Below, in pieces: positions 33,241 through 43,489 of a DNA stretch of 64,000 nt (the first letter of the stretch is position 1; each line of letters begins with the position of its first letter). The DNA is from Choanephora cucurbitarum (Eukaryota > Mucoromycota > Mucoromycetes > Mucorales > Choanephoraceae), in NCBI GenBank assembly GCA_025331435.1, contig JAIWNI010000014.1, forward strand, positions 310,001-374,000. Direction: 5' to 3'. The notes beneath the pieces are model-generated. The model was not told the DNA's origin and ran no database searches. It saw only the letters and a program-made list of their open reading frames with translations. The position numbers were made by a program, and so were the translations under genes.

Positions 33241-34750
33241 AGGCTTGTTTGATTCATATACTACAAGTAAAATTATGTAAAAAGAATCAATAAAAGTTGG
33301 TTCGGTGAAAGTCAACCATATTATTTTGTGCTTTTAAATTAAATAACCAAAATTTAACATTTGGTTTTAACTGTAAAATACGGTTGCTTCATGAAAACTT
33401 GGTATTATGCTATGATATATAGCTCGTTAGAATTGTCTTAATTTTTTACGTTATAAAATGAGAAAAAAACAAGAAAAAAGGGATAAAAAACAAAAAAGAA
33501 CTTTTTTGACATCGTTTCTAACTTTTTTTATTATTAAGTTTTATGATTACATCCATAACATTACTTTTTATTTCAAAAAAACTACTGAAAATTTGTCAAA
33601 ATAATCAATAATCATACCTAACACTATATACAAAGAAAGACCTCATTAAGACGCTTTCTTGATGTAAAAAGCTAGATATAAGTTTGCCTGGATATGGACT
33701 TTTCTTTGATTTACAGTTTGATATACATATATTTATTTCTTCTCATTCTAATATCACACTAAAAAGATACAATGCTACTCCACTGCCTTCAACATCATTT
33801 ATAGCAAACATAGTGCTGATTTCACATGCTATTCGTTGCATAGCTCTTGGAAATAAGTGATTTTACTATAAACAATGCATTAATTTTTGACAGATTCCTA
33901 AAATAGAAAGTGGTTACTGGCCTGAAGTTTTCCTGAAAGTCAATTGCTACCCCGCTCGTAAAGCTGTTGTAGGATATCAAAAAAATTTTCTTTTACCAAT
34001 TAAAGTAAAGCCAATTATATTACTCTATTAAAATTATGACTCACGATTTTATAACTCAACGGTTCTTTTCTTTCTTGCCTACCCCGGTCTTGTTCTTTAG
34101 TCCTTCTTTTATACTTCATCTTTGACTTCACTTTAACCCTGTTGACTAATTCACGATTTCTTTAGATAGGCGTCAGTTTCTACAGTCCAAGCACCCCCTT
34201 GTGTTAGAATACAGAGTGTGAAACAGTTTGAAATAAATAGAAATCAACATCTTAAAATTATACGGCGTTTGTCATTAGCTTCTATGAAGTGCTTCTCATC
34301 TATACTTATATGTTTTTATTCCTCAAAACCATATGAATGTCATTAGCGAATGTTTTCCTCTGGCATACTGTCTTGAACTATGGGTAGGGCACTATGGCTT
34401 GTACAGAATACTCAGATGTACACATCGAGCATCTCAGAGATGCTTGTTTGCTTTTAGCTCTCAAATACTATTACTTGGAGCTTCCCCTCTAGACTCGGAC
34501 GTAAAAGTGTTGTTTGATGAGATATGTATGAGAACTGCTGCAAGGGCTGAAGACTTAATCAGTTGATTTATTCATTTAGTTATTATGAAATGTCTCGTGA
34601 TGTTCTTTACAGTTTTTTAAGAAACAATATTATTTAGCATATATAAAGACTTAGTGGGATAAGTAACACGATACTGTAGTAACATTAATACATAAGTGAG
34701 ATTATTTGTTTAAAAAGTACTTTGTTTATTTAATATGGTACTGTGTCTAG
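33241..34750. other. Non-coding DNA between KDZ and Ty3/gypsy elements
   Basis: About 1.5 kb of very AT-rich sequence. A 77-codon plus frame at 34333-34566 has no recognisable motif. A 14-bp string, GTCAATTGCTACCC (33939-33952), recurs beyond the gypsy element at 39387-39400. The expected 5' LTR, primer-binding site and N-terminal Gag of the gypsy element are not visible here. Confidence 0.4.
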
Positions 34751-34754
34751 ATAA

Positions 34755-37700
34755 AGCGTAAAAGGGTGGGGCTCCATCAATGCTAAGGTGCTCAAAGATA
34801 CATATATCGATGGACTTAGACCTCACTACCTGAAAATAATCGTCAAGCAAAACGTCCCTAAAGACCTGCTGACCGCACAATCTATAGCCCGTAAAGAGAG
34901 TGAAGACGCTGACCAAGTTTTAATGTTACAAGACGTAGTGAAAGGTGTCACAGCAGAATCAAACCAAAAATTTGACAACACGACCCTGAAAGAAAAGGGG
35001 TACAAAAGGCCCGATTCAACAGCCGATAAGAAACAGAAGGATATAGAAAGAAAAGTGAATGATTTGACCGAACATCTACAAAGACTTACCCTTTTGGTGG
35101 AACGTAGTCAGTCGCCCGCAAAAACTTCGTGTTATAACTGTCAAGAACCGGGCCATGTCGCGCAATCGTGTCCAAAGCCTTGTAAATTGTGTCAGGGAGA
35201 ACTAGGAGAACATCCCTTTTGGAAATGTTCCAAATATGAGAAAAGACCTGTAACGAGTTCATATCTAATCATGCCTCCTAATAAAGAAAGCCCTGATGAA
35301 AACTACTTCGAGACTTATGCGGTTGAAAAAAGAAAACAAGAGAGTGGCTCAGACAAGGATTTTCGTATCTCCCGGAGTGGGAAAAGAAATAAGGTCCATG
35401 ACACCATTCCTCAACACATCAAAGAGCTTCGAAAGGAGAGGGCAATGACAAAACAAGCGAATAAGAAACAAATAAAACCGTACAAAGAGGGCGAAGGATC
35501 AGTGCCTAAAGCGAGCCAAGCTTATCAAGAAAAGGATCCAAGCGTACAAGGCGTCGACATTGATGAAATACTACATGGACAGTACTATAAGTCATCTCTT
35601 TATGAGAAAATGAAGATACCAGGAGTACGATCCGCTATTTTTCGTAGGACAAAGAAATCAAGAAAGCCTCGAGAACTGGTAGAATCTAATCCTAAGGAAG
35701 TCAGGGAAGTGTATCAAGTTTCCAGAAGTAAACCAGTACGTCAGTTCGCAAGTAACAGTAATAATGGGACAGGCGCTCCAAGAGTGGAGGCGATTATCGG
35801 TGGCACTTTCCTGGTAGACGCTATCTTAGACGCAGGATCTCACTGTTCTATATTAAGCCTTGATCTAGCAAAAGAACTGGGTGCAAAGATAAGAGCGGAA
35901 AAGAATATCTCAGGAAGTAGGATGGCTGATGGCAATATGGTCAGAACAGTAGGTGAAGTTGCCGATTTGATGGTAGCAGTTCAAGGCGTATTGGTGAAAA
36001 TAACTTTTGCCGTGTTTGAGCGACCGCCATATGATGTACTACTAGGAAGTGATTGTATGAAGCTTCTGGGTATTGCTGCTGACTACTCTACCTCGCATTT
36101 TTGTATTCGTACTGACGAGGGCATATGCCCTTTGGAAGTTTCTTTTGATACACATAACTTGCGTAGAGTGCGACTAGAAAGTGAGGAGGAATACTCATCA
36201 GACAACGAATCAGATTATACTTCTCAAGAAGAGAGTTCTAGTGATGAGAGTCAAGCGGGGTTTGTCCGTGAAAGTTATCTGGTCATACCCTGTAGGGAAG
36301 AAGAGGGATCTTACGAGGTTAAACCGACGTCTCCAGAAAAGAAGGCCCAAATGCTTCAAGAAAAGGTGGAAGGATGCCTGGAGTTAGATGATAACCAAAA
36401 GGAACTATTATTAGAGGTGCTGAAAGAATATCTGGAAAGCTTTGGAGTTGATTACAACGATTTGAAACAGACGCACCTAGTCAAGTTACACATAGACACA
36501 GGAGATCATAAGCCCATTTTGAAGAAGCCAAATAGATTTATGTCTCACTCGGAACTGGAAGACCTGAAATTGGAATTAGACAAGATGCTGAAGACGGGAC
36601 AAATAATGCCTACCATGCATCTACCAGGAAAGAGTGGAAATAACTCCTTCGGTTGGGCCTTTCCAGTGATGTATGTAGGCAAAAAGAACACCAAAGAAAG
36701 GAGATTAGTGGTCCAATTCCAAGAATTGAATGCTATCACCAAGAGAGATCCTTGGCCGCTCCCTTCCATCACACATCTAATGGAGGCATACGCTGGGGCA
36801 AAATACTTTACGACTATAGACTTGCTTAAAGGTTTCAACCAAATTAGTGTAGAAGAAGATAGTATTCCAAAACTGACTATGACAACTCCATGGGGATGCT
36901 ACTCCTACAAGGTGATGCCATTCGGTATAGTTAATGGCCCTGCGTGTTTTTCCAGAGCAATTTACCTAGCTATGCAAGAATTCATCGATAAATTTGTATC
37001 TACCTATATTGATGATATAACGATATATTCGAAAACATTCGAGGAACACCTAGACCATATTTCTAAGGTGTTACAGAGACTTCAAGAAGTGAATATGGTA
37101 GTCAAGCCGTCTAAAGGAACTTTCGCAAGTAAGGAGGTGGAAGTATTAGGCTTCCTTATTTCTTATAAGGGCATCAAACCTTGTGAGTCGAATATAAAAA
37201 AAGTCAAGTCATTTCCAATCCCAAGAAACAAAACAGATGTGCGCGCTTTTGCGGCATTAACCGGATTTTACCGAAGACATGTGAACTGCTTTAGTGACTT
37301 ATTAAACCCCTTGAACGAGCTATTAAAGAAGGCTTCTAAGTTCAGTTGGGAAGAAAGACACCAAAAGGCGTTTGATGAAGTGAAAGAAGCCATTGTTCAA
37401 GCTACTCAGTTGAAATACCCTGATCCAAATGCACAATACAAGATCTACTGCGATGCTAGCGATGTGGGAATAGGAGCTGTGTTGGTTCAATGGGATGAAG
37501 AAGAGGGTGTAGAAAGACCTGTCTGTTTTTTATCAAGAAAACTGACGGCAACAGAGATGAATTACCCTACAGTGGAAAAGGAGTGTCTGGCTCTGGTGTT
37601 TGCGTTGTCGAGACTAAGAAGATACGTCTTGGACAAAGACTTAATCATCATGACAGATAGTACTGCGGTAAAATACCTTTTTACAAAGTCCAATCCGGGA

Positions 37701-39092
37701 AGCCGTCTCCAAAGATGGATTGTAGCCGTACAGGAATTCCAATTCAAAGTTAATCACTTACCAGGAAAAAAGAATATAGCGGCTGATGTGTTATCGAGAT
37801 ATCCACCAAACAAGGTCGATTTAGAAGATGAAATTTCCCCAGATATTTACCTATTTGATTCATGGCTGATAGATAAGAGCAGAGAAGAATATGAACCTCA
37901 CTTGATGAAAATATTCCAGACCTTGACAGATATGGCTATGGGTACTAGTAGGGGTGAAGAAGGGAGCAATGTTAGTAAGAGGTTCAGGTTGGGTGAAAAC
38001 CAGACGTTGTTTAGAAGAGTGGGTGATCGTTACTTAAAAGTCCCTAAATTGGATGAAAGAGACAAGATACTTAAGGAAGTTCATGATGGTCATGGCCATT
38101 TCGGCCAGGAAGCTACATGGCAACGGCTTTATGAGGGCTACTGGTGGCCAAACGCTTACACTGTGGTTAAAGAATATGTCAAGTCTTGTGAGAGTTGCCA
38201 GATACACTCGTACCTGCCCAATAAAATAGAAGCCAGAGGAACAGTACCAGTCAAGAATTTGTTTGAGAGATTTGCTGTGGATTACGTAGGTCCATTCCCC
38301 ACTAGTGGCAGGAAGAACAAATACATCATAACAGCAATAGAATACTATACAGGATGGCCAATCGCAAAAGCAGTACGCAAAGCAGACTCTGATACCACAG
38401 TTCAATTCCTATATGAAGACATATTCTGTAATTTTGGGCCGAGCGTCAAACTCTTGTCAGATAATGGAAGCCATTTTTCAAGTGAAGAAGTAGGAAAATT
38501 CGTTGAATTCGTGAACGTAAGGCATCAGTTCGCAGCCCCCTTCCATCCTCAAACGAATGGAAAGGTTGAGCATCTGAATGGTACTCTAGTTCGAGGTATC
38601 AAGAAGATGATAGAGAATAATTCGAAGAACTGGGATACCTATTTGCCAGTCATGCTTTATGCGTATCGTACAAAGGTACATAAGACGATGGGTATATCGC
38701 CTTTTGAGGCCCTTTATGGTGTCCAGCCAAGAGCGACAGAAATGGATCCCCTCCAAACGTTAGGCAGAAAATTGGGTATAGAAAGGTTATACCTTTTGTT
38801 GGACAAAAGGCTGGGTAATGAAGAAGAGTTCTTCGCCAAGACTGATAAGAAGGAAGCTGGAAAGATGAAGTTTGAAGTGGGTGACAAAGTAATCCGAACC
38901 AAGAATATGAAGAAAGACAAATTAGACGCTAATTACCGTAACCAAGTTTATGTTGTGTTGGGAAGATTTCATAAGAATACTTATGTATTGATGGACAGTC
39001 AAGGAAGGAAAGTTAAGCGAGCGGTCAATGGCAATCACTTGAAAAGCTTCAAGGCTAGGGAAAGCCAAGCATTGAAGATTTTTCACCATTAG
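34755..39092 (+). CDS. Ty3/gypsy retrotransposon Gag-Pol polyprotein, 5'-truncated
   Basis: A single unbroken frame of about 1,445 codons with no in-frame start at its head. It opens inside Gag (VLKDTYIDGLRP), then a CCHC knuckle (CYNCQEPGHVAQSC). The protease region is VDAILDAGSHCSILS, with DAG where DSG or DTG is usual. Reverse transcriptase follows (TTIDLLKGFNQI and YIDDITIYSK, catalytic DD), then RNase H (IYCDASDVGIGAVL; KEC, DST). Integrase has the H-H-C-C finger (HDGHGHFG...CESCQIH) and a D,D,E core (AVDYVGPF, SDNGSHFS, VEHLNGT). No chromodomain is apparent. Order RT-RH-IN fixes the Ty3/gypsy class. The open frame implies a young copy despite the missing 5' part. Confidence 0.93.
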   Translation, partial: SVKGWGSINAKVLKDTYIDGLRPHYLKIIVKQNVPKDLLTAQSIARKESEDADQVLMLQDVVKGVTAESNQKFDNTTLKEKGYKRPDSTADKKQKDIERKVNDLTEHLQRLTLLVERSQSPAKTSCYNCQEPGHVAQSCPKPCKLCQGELGEHPFWKCSKYEKRPVTSSYLIMPPNKESPDENYFETYAVEKRKQESGSDKDFRISRSGKRNKVHDTIPQHIKELRKERAMTKQANKKQIKPYKEGEGSVPKASQAYQEKDPSVQGVDIDEILHGQYYKSSLYEKMKIPGVRSAIFRRTKKSRKPRELVESNPKEVREVYQVSRSKPVRQFASNSNNGTGAPRVEAIIGGTFLVDAILDAGSHCSILSLDLAKELGAKIRAEKNISGSRMADGNMVRTVGEVADLMVAVQGVLVKITFAVFERPPYDVLLGSDCMKLLGIAADYSTSHFCIRTDEGICPLEVSFDTHNLRRVRLESEEEYSSDNESDYTSQEESSSDESQAGFVRESYLVIPCREEEGSYEVKPTSPEKKAQMLQEKVEGCLELDDNQKELLLEVLKEYLESFGVDYNDLKQTHLVKLHIDTGDHKPILKKPNRFMSHSELEDLKLELDKMLKTGQIMPTMHLPGKSGNNSFGWAFPVMYVGKKNTKERRLVVQFQELNAITKRDPWPLPSITHLMEAYAGAKYFTTIDLLKGFNQISVEEDSIPKLTMTTPWGCYSYKVMPFGIVNGPACFSRAIYLAMQEFIDKFVSTYIDDITIYSKTFEEHLDHISKVLQRLQEVNMVVKPSKGTFASKEVEVLGFLISYKGIKPCESNIKKVKSFPIPRNKTDVRAFAALTGFYRRHVNCFSDLLNPLNELLKKASKFSWEERHQKAFDEVKEAIVQATQLKYPDPNAQYKIYCDASDVGIGAVLVQWDEEEGVERPVCFLSRKLTATEMNYPTVEKECLALVFALSRLRRYVLDKDLIIMTDSTAVKYLFTKSNPGSRLQRWIVAVQEFQFKVNHLPGKKNIAADVLSRYPPNKVDLEDEISPDIYLFDSWLIDKSREEYEPHLMKIFQTLTDMAMGTSRGEEGSNVSKRFRLGENQTLFRRVGDRYLKVPKLDERDKILKEVHDGHGHFGQEATWQRLYEGYWWPNAYTVVKEYVKSCESCQIHSYLPNKIEARGTVPVKNLFERFAVDYVGPFPTSGRKNKYIITAIEYYTGWPIAKAVRKADSDTTVQFLYEDIFCNFGPSVKLLSDNGSHFSSEEVGKFVEFVNVRHQFAAPFHPQTNGKVEHLNGTLVRGIKKMIENNSKNWDTYLPVMLYAYRTKVHKTMGISPFEALYGVQPRATEMDPLQTLGRKLGIERLYLLLDKRLGNEEEFFAKTDKKEAGKMKFEVGDKVIRTKNMKKDKLDANYRNQVYVVLGRFHKNTYVLMDSQGRKVKRAVNGNHLKSFKARESQALKIFHH

Positions 39093-39116
39093 GTTGGGGA
39101 TGAATGAAAGGTGGCA

Positions 39117-39418
39117 AGAGGGGGGGGTGTACTTAAGGAATTATCTTAAGTCTGCACTACCTTTTCTTTTTTTTGCTTGTACTACTTGATTGATCCCCTC
39201 TAAATAATCAAATAACTTGTCAATTCTGTCCTTTTCTTTTCTTCGGGAACCTTATCACATACTCGAGGATTAGAAAAAGTAAGAACACACTATGTCATTT
39301 TTTTTCTTATGCATTTTAACTTAAAATTTTTCATAAATAAAGCTATCACGAATATATATACAAATTAGATAGTTGAGTTCTAGCTCGTCAATTGCTACCC
39401 AATAAGAGTTTTCCCAAC
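39117..39418 (+). repeat. Polypurine tract and candidate 3' LTR
   Basis: The purine run AGAGGGGGGGG ends at 39127, 35 bp after the Pol stop codon. It is directly followed by TGTACTTAAGG at 39128, the expected TG start of a 3' LTR. An internal inverted pair, CTTAAG/CTTAAG, lies at 39131-39150. The end is a guess (CCCAACA at 39412-39418). Confidence 0.45.
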
Positions 39419-39790
39419 ATTTCAATAGAGAGGACTATTTTCATCTCATGCAAGTGGTTTTAGTAAGCATTTTGCTATCAAAAATGGATGCAAAGGGCCA
39501 TTCACTTCATACATCAATCCTCTATTTCGAGCGGAAGTTCCCACATTTTTTTTTGGTAGGTCTACTTGTACTGAGAGGGGGGGGAGGATGTTTATGGTCC
39601 TGCTTCTATCTGAATATTTTCGACAAAGTGAAATCACTTTAAAACAACGATCATTAGCAAGCTAATTATCACTCCGCTTACCAAAGAAAAAAGTGACTGG
39701 TCTATCAGAGTAGAAGTAGAATTAGAAAAAAAAAATCTCTCTCGCTTTCTACTTCCTTTCATATACAAATATACATATACTCACAAAATA
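39419..39790. promoter_or_regulatory. MPP6 upstream region
   Basis: Spacer after the gypsy element, containing a G-run near 39575-39590 and an A/T- and C/T-rich stretch up to the MPP6 start. A 64-codon frame at 39448 is not recognisable. The MPP6 promoter must lie here, so the retrotransposon sits within about 400 bp of an essential-type gene. Confidence 0.4.
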
Positions 39791-40436
39791 ATGACAGAGA
39801 CAAAGAAAGAAGGAAAAAAGGCCTCTAACAGATTGTTAGGCATGAAAGTAACCTATATCAATTCTCTGATAATAATCCTTTCAATTACTTATTAATTATA
39901 TAGTTCATGCAAAGATCGCTTGAAAAGGAAAAGCAGGAGGAACTAGAAAAGGAACGCAAACGAGTCATTTCTGAAGCTGAATGGGTATTAGATAGAGAGC
40001 AGACTGAAGCAGAGAAGCCGTAAGTTGATTGACAGATGATGATTCTAATAAGAAGCTTATCCAATCTTTTCCCTTTTAGTAAAATCCAAATTGAATATCA
40101 ATCAAGTTTCTTACCATTTACACAAGCTACTATAGCAGGCAGAAGATCATTTCAAAGCTTTAATAAGAAAGTAGAAGTAAGTCTTGATCTCAAGTAGACA
40201 AAATATCTTTCTAAGTGATTTCTTTTATATAGGCATTAACAGAAGAACAAGAGACACAACAGCGACTTGAACGCGAAGAACAGGCAGAAAAGAGTCATCA
40301 GATATCAGATAAAGCCATGGGTGAACAAATGCAGACTATTCGAACTGTCAGTAAATCCAGTAAAAAGAGAAAGAATTCAGAGAATCATCAATCGGCTAAA
40401 AAGCCAAAAGCAACAGGCTTCATCAAACCAAAATAA
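39791..40436 (+). CDS. MPP6: M-phase phosphoprotein 6 homologue (exosome cofactor)
   Basis: Four exons starting at 39791. The N-terminus (NRLLGMKFMQRSLEKEKQ, joined over an intron) matches the MPP6 signature LLxMKFMQR. EAEWVLDREQTEAEK and SFLPFTQATIAGRRSFQSFN follow, and then a basic tail with GFIKPK at the end. MPP6 binds the nuclear exosome and helps recruit Mtr4 for pre-rRNA and nuclear RNA decay. The length of about 155 residues fits. The stop codon lies inside an AATAAA. It starts a plus-strand run with DCP1 and RPB3. Confidence 0.9.
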
Positions 40437-40551
40437 AGAAATATCACGTGACGTACTTTGAAAACTTACCGTGTTTTTATTATTATTTTCTTCTCTATTT
40501 TTTCCCTTTTAACTTTCATCTAACAACAGCAACGACAACAAAACAAAAAAG

Positions 40552-41132
40552 ATGGATCTTGTTGCACGTAAAAAACTCAACTTGGAAGTCTTGAAACGAC
40601 ATGACCCAAATATAAGTGACATTCTTGACCAGTCAGCTCATGCAGTTGTTTATAAGTTTGATACTGAAAAGACGAGTTGGGTATGACTCTTTTTTTTTTG
40701 TTGATTATGCCTTTGCTCATCTTGTCTATTGTTATAGGAGAAACTTGGCTATGAAGGTGTTATCTTCTTAACTCAAGGGTAAAGCAGTTTTTTTTAGATG
40801 AAAAAGAGTGAAGCAATTGAACTTGTTTTTTCTTTTAGCAAAAATGCGCCTTATTTTGGTTTATATGTCCTGAATCGTTTATCTATCGAGAATTTCTCAT
40901 TACACTTGACAGATTTTGAAGAAATCAATTTGACAGATGAATTTATTATCTATCAAACAAGTGAAGGTGTAGCTAATGCATTGTGGTTATACGAAAAGAA
41001 AGATCGAGAGCGTATATTAGCCAAGATATTGAAGTAAGAAGGATGAAAGTGTTTATATGGCTTAAAGGAGGAATGGAAGTTAAACTTGTTTTGATACGTA
41101 GGCTACATGAAGGTATTAAATCATTACAACAA

Positions 41133-41215
<83 letters not shown>

Positions 41216-42005
41216 GCAGCCAAAGCCATCTGAATCAACAAAAGTGGATCTCCTTCAAATGCTAAGTCAGCAACAACAAAAAACATCGCCTACACCTCCT
41301 ACAGCATTACAGAATGCAGGCAGAGATCTCTTAAATATCTTATCACAGCCATCATACCAAGAGCCTCCTCCTCCTCCACCTGCTCCTCCTCAACAACCCA
41401 TGCTGCCTACTGAAAACAATAGAGCTAATTTCCCCGTACATCACGCTATGCACATGATGTCCATGAATGATCCTATGCCACGAAGAGCTATTGCTAATGG
41501 AGAGTTGATCAAGCCATTCTATCCTCCCTTTGTCAATATGAATTCACCTACTGCTTCACCTAGTAATACTAACCGAAATTCAGGCGCCCTATTACAGGCT
41601 TTGCACGGCGGTCTAATGAACAATTCTACTAATGGCAGTAATAACAGCCAAAACAGTAATAATCATAACAACAACCATATGCCTGCTCCTACACCTCCTA
41701 TGCCTCCTTTACCTCCTCCACCTAGTAAAATGATGCCTCCACCTCCACCACTTATGCCATTAATGCCTCAACATATGTTGAACATCATGGGCCCTGAAAT
41801 CAATCAACGATTTGCTGCTAGACCACTATCTAAACCTGAATTTATTCAACAGCTACTCAATATGATTCAAGTAAGTTTAGTTATTTAAGCAGCTAGAAGC
41901 CGCATCTCATATTCTTTATTATTATAGTGTGATCCTACCTTTTTTGATGCGCTGTATGAAAACTATCAAACTACCATCACTTCGGCTACTAAGCCAGAAC
42001 AATAA
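40552..42005 (+). CDS. DCP1: mRNA-decapping subunit Dcp1 with polyglutamine insert
   Basis: Five exons. The EVH1-like domain is clear: NLEVLKRHDPNISDILDQSA, VVYKFDTEKTSWEKLGYEGV, GLYVLNRLSIENFSLHL and EFIIYQ. It is followed by GVANALWLYEKKDRERIL. After the domain comes a polyglutamine tract of about 30 residues (41135-41219, almost pure CAA). Then proline-rich motifs and Asn/Ser-rich spacers (41600-41760), and a short C-terminal helix (FIQQLLNMIQCDPTFFDALY) likely to be the trimerisation segment. Dcp1 activates Dcp2 in P-bodies. The polyQ and proline regions suggest condensate formation and edge-type contacts with decapping enhancers. Confidence 0.93.
41135..41219 (+). repeat. CAA microsatellite encoding polyglutamine in DCP1
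   Basis: About 28 tandem CAA triplets ending in CAGCAG. Being nearly pure CAA, it is a likely length-variable locus. It lies between the EVH1 domain and the proline-rich region of Dcp1, so length changes should not break the fold. Confidence 0.9.
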
Positions 42006-42141
42006 TATTAATAATAAAGTAGATTATGCTAGTATTATTATTATTAAAAAAAAATATAAAGTCACAGTATCGAACTTCTACCTCTTTGTTTTTCTTTCTT
42101 CTCTTTTTCCTTTTTATTATACATAAACACACATACGCTTG

Positions 42142-43405
42142 ATGGATATTGGAGGAACATATGGACTTGGTGGCCCCAACATCACCATCAGAGAACTTAC
42201 TAAAGATCGCATCAGTTTCATTCTAAGTGACACTGATTTAAGTGTAGCCAATTCACTTCGTCGAGTCATGATTGCTGAAGTACCTACTGTTGGTAAAAAA
42301 AAAAAAAAATAATCGAAAAGAAGTCAATAGCTTAAGGAACTAACTTGTTGTCAATGAAGCTATTGATATGGTTGAAATCGAAACAAACACTACTGTTTTG
42401 GCTGATGAGTTTTTGGCTCATCGTTTGGGTATGGTACCTATAGACAGCAGAGATGTAGACAAGTTGAGATATACAAGAGTAAGATAGTTTTATATACAAA
42501 AAAAAGAAGCAGGTAGCATTTACTTATAGTGTATGGTTAGGATTGTACTTGTTCACAATATTGTCCAGAATGTTCAGTGGAATTGACACTTCATGTCAAG
42601 TGTACTGATGAAAGAACAAAAGACGTCACCACGCGAGATCTTTCCTCTTCTAATCCTTCTTTTATGCCAGTATTACAAGGTATTGAGGAACAGACTAAAA
42701 AAAGAAAAGAAGAAACTGATGAGGTGATTTAGACAAAGACGATTCAGGTGTTTTGTTGGTCAAGTTACGTAGAGGACATGAACTTAAATTAAAGTGTATT
42801 GCTAAAAAGGTAATGGACATATGGAGAACGACAGAAAGTGAAAGAGGGCTCACATATGACATGACTTAGGGTGTTGCTAAGGAACATGCTAAATGGAGTC
42901 CTGTCAGTGGTGTTGCATTTGAATATGATCCATACAATAAGCTAAGACACACATCTTATTGGTTTGAAGAGACTGTAGACGAATGGTAGTGAAATGAATT
43001 GATTGAAAGAAACGCGTCATTTCTTATATTCTATTGTTTATCATAGGCCATTGAGTAAAAACGCACAATATGAACAACCACCTGATAAAGACGCTCGTAA
43101 GTAGGACAGCACAAAAAAAAAAAGAGAAAGAGAGAAAAGCTTATATGTGTTTATATAGCTTTTGATTACAATGCAAAACCTGATAAATTCTATTTCGAAA
43201 CCGAGGTAAGCTCAGATAAACAACAAAGGAGAGTTTAATTCAATTTGTTTTTCTTTATTAGACGGTGGGTTCCTTAGCACCTGAAGAAGTGGTTACCATG
43301 GCAATGAAGATTTTAGTAGACAAACTGGCTTATGTTCAAATGCAAATTCAAGAAGAAGTAGATACAAAAGAACAAGATAATGCTAATGCTTGGAGTAATT
43401 ATTAA
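42142..43405 (+). CDS. RPB3: RNA polymerase II subunit Rpb3
   Basis: About eight exons. The alpha-like N-terminal motif is [20 protein letters not shown] with IAEVPTVAIDMVEI and [13 protein letters not shown]. The zinc-binding loop is [11 protein letters not shown]. Later segments are [20 protein letters not shown] and [13 protein letters not shown]. The last is followed by the conserved [18 protein letters not shown]. Rpb3 pairs with Rpb11 as the alpha-dimer equivalent that nucleates Pol II assembly. Start at 42142 gives [16 protein letters not shown], normal for the family. The C-terminus ends NAWSNY. Convergent ERG26 stops 84 bp away. Confidence 0.96.
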
Positions 43406-43489
43406 TAAACGAAAGAGAAAAAGGGGGAGATTGTTTATATCTGTAACATCTATTCGTGATGAGCCTTGTAATACTGTATATATGTTAGT

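Larger units (their letters stand above)
34755..39418 (+). mobile_element. Ty3/gypsy LTR retrotransposon, 5' end missing
   Basis: The element comprises the Gag-Pol frame, a polypurine tract and a likely 3' LTR start. The 5' LTR, primer-binding site and first part of Gag are absent, so this copy lacks the parts needed to start its own transcription normally. The right limit is uncertain. A TG...CA span of 39128-39418 would be a plausible LTR, but with no 5' LTR to compare it cannot be confirmed. Confidence 0.65.

Noticed and set aside
29470..33952. Candidate KDZ terminal repeats built on AAGTTTTCC near 29.5 and 33.9 kb
   Set aside because: Only about nine bases match and the rest diverges; too weak in AT-rich DNA to call element ends.
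34333..34566. 77-codon frame between the KDZ and gypsy elements
   Set aside because: No motif and no homology that I recognise; probably chance.
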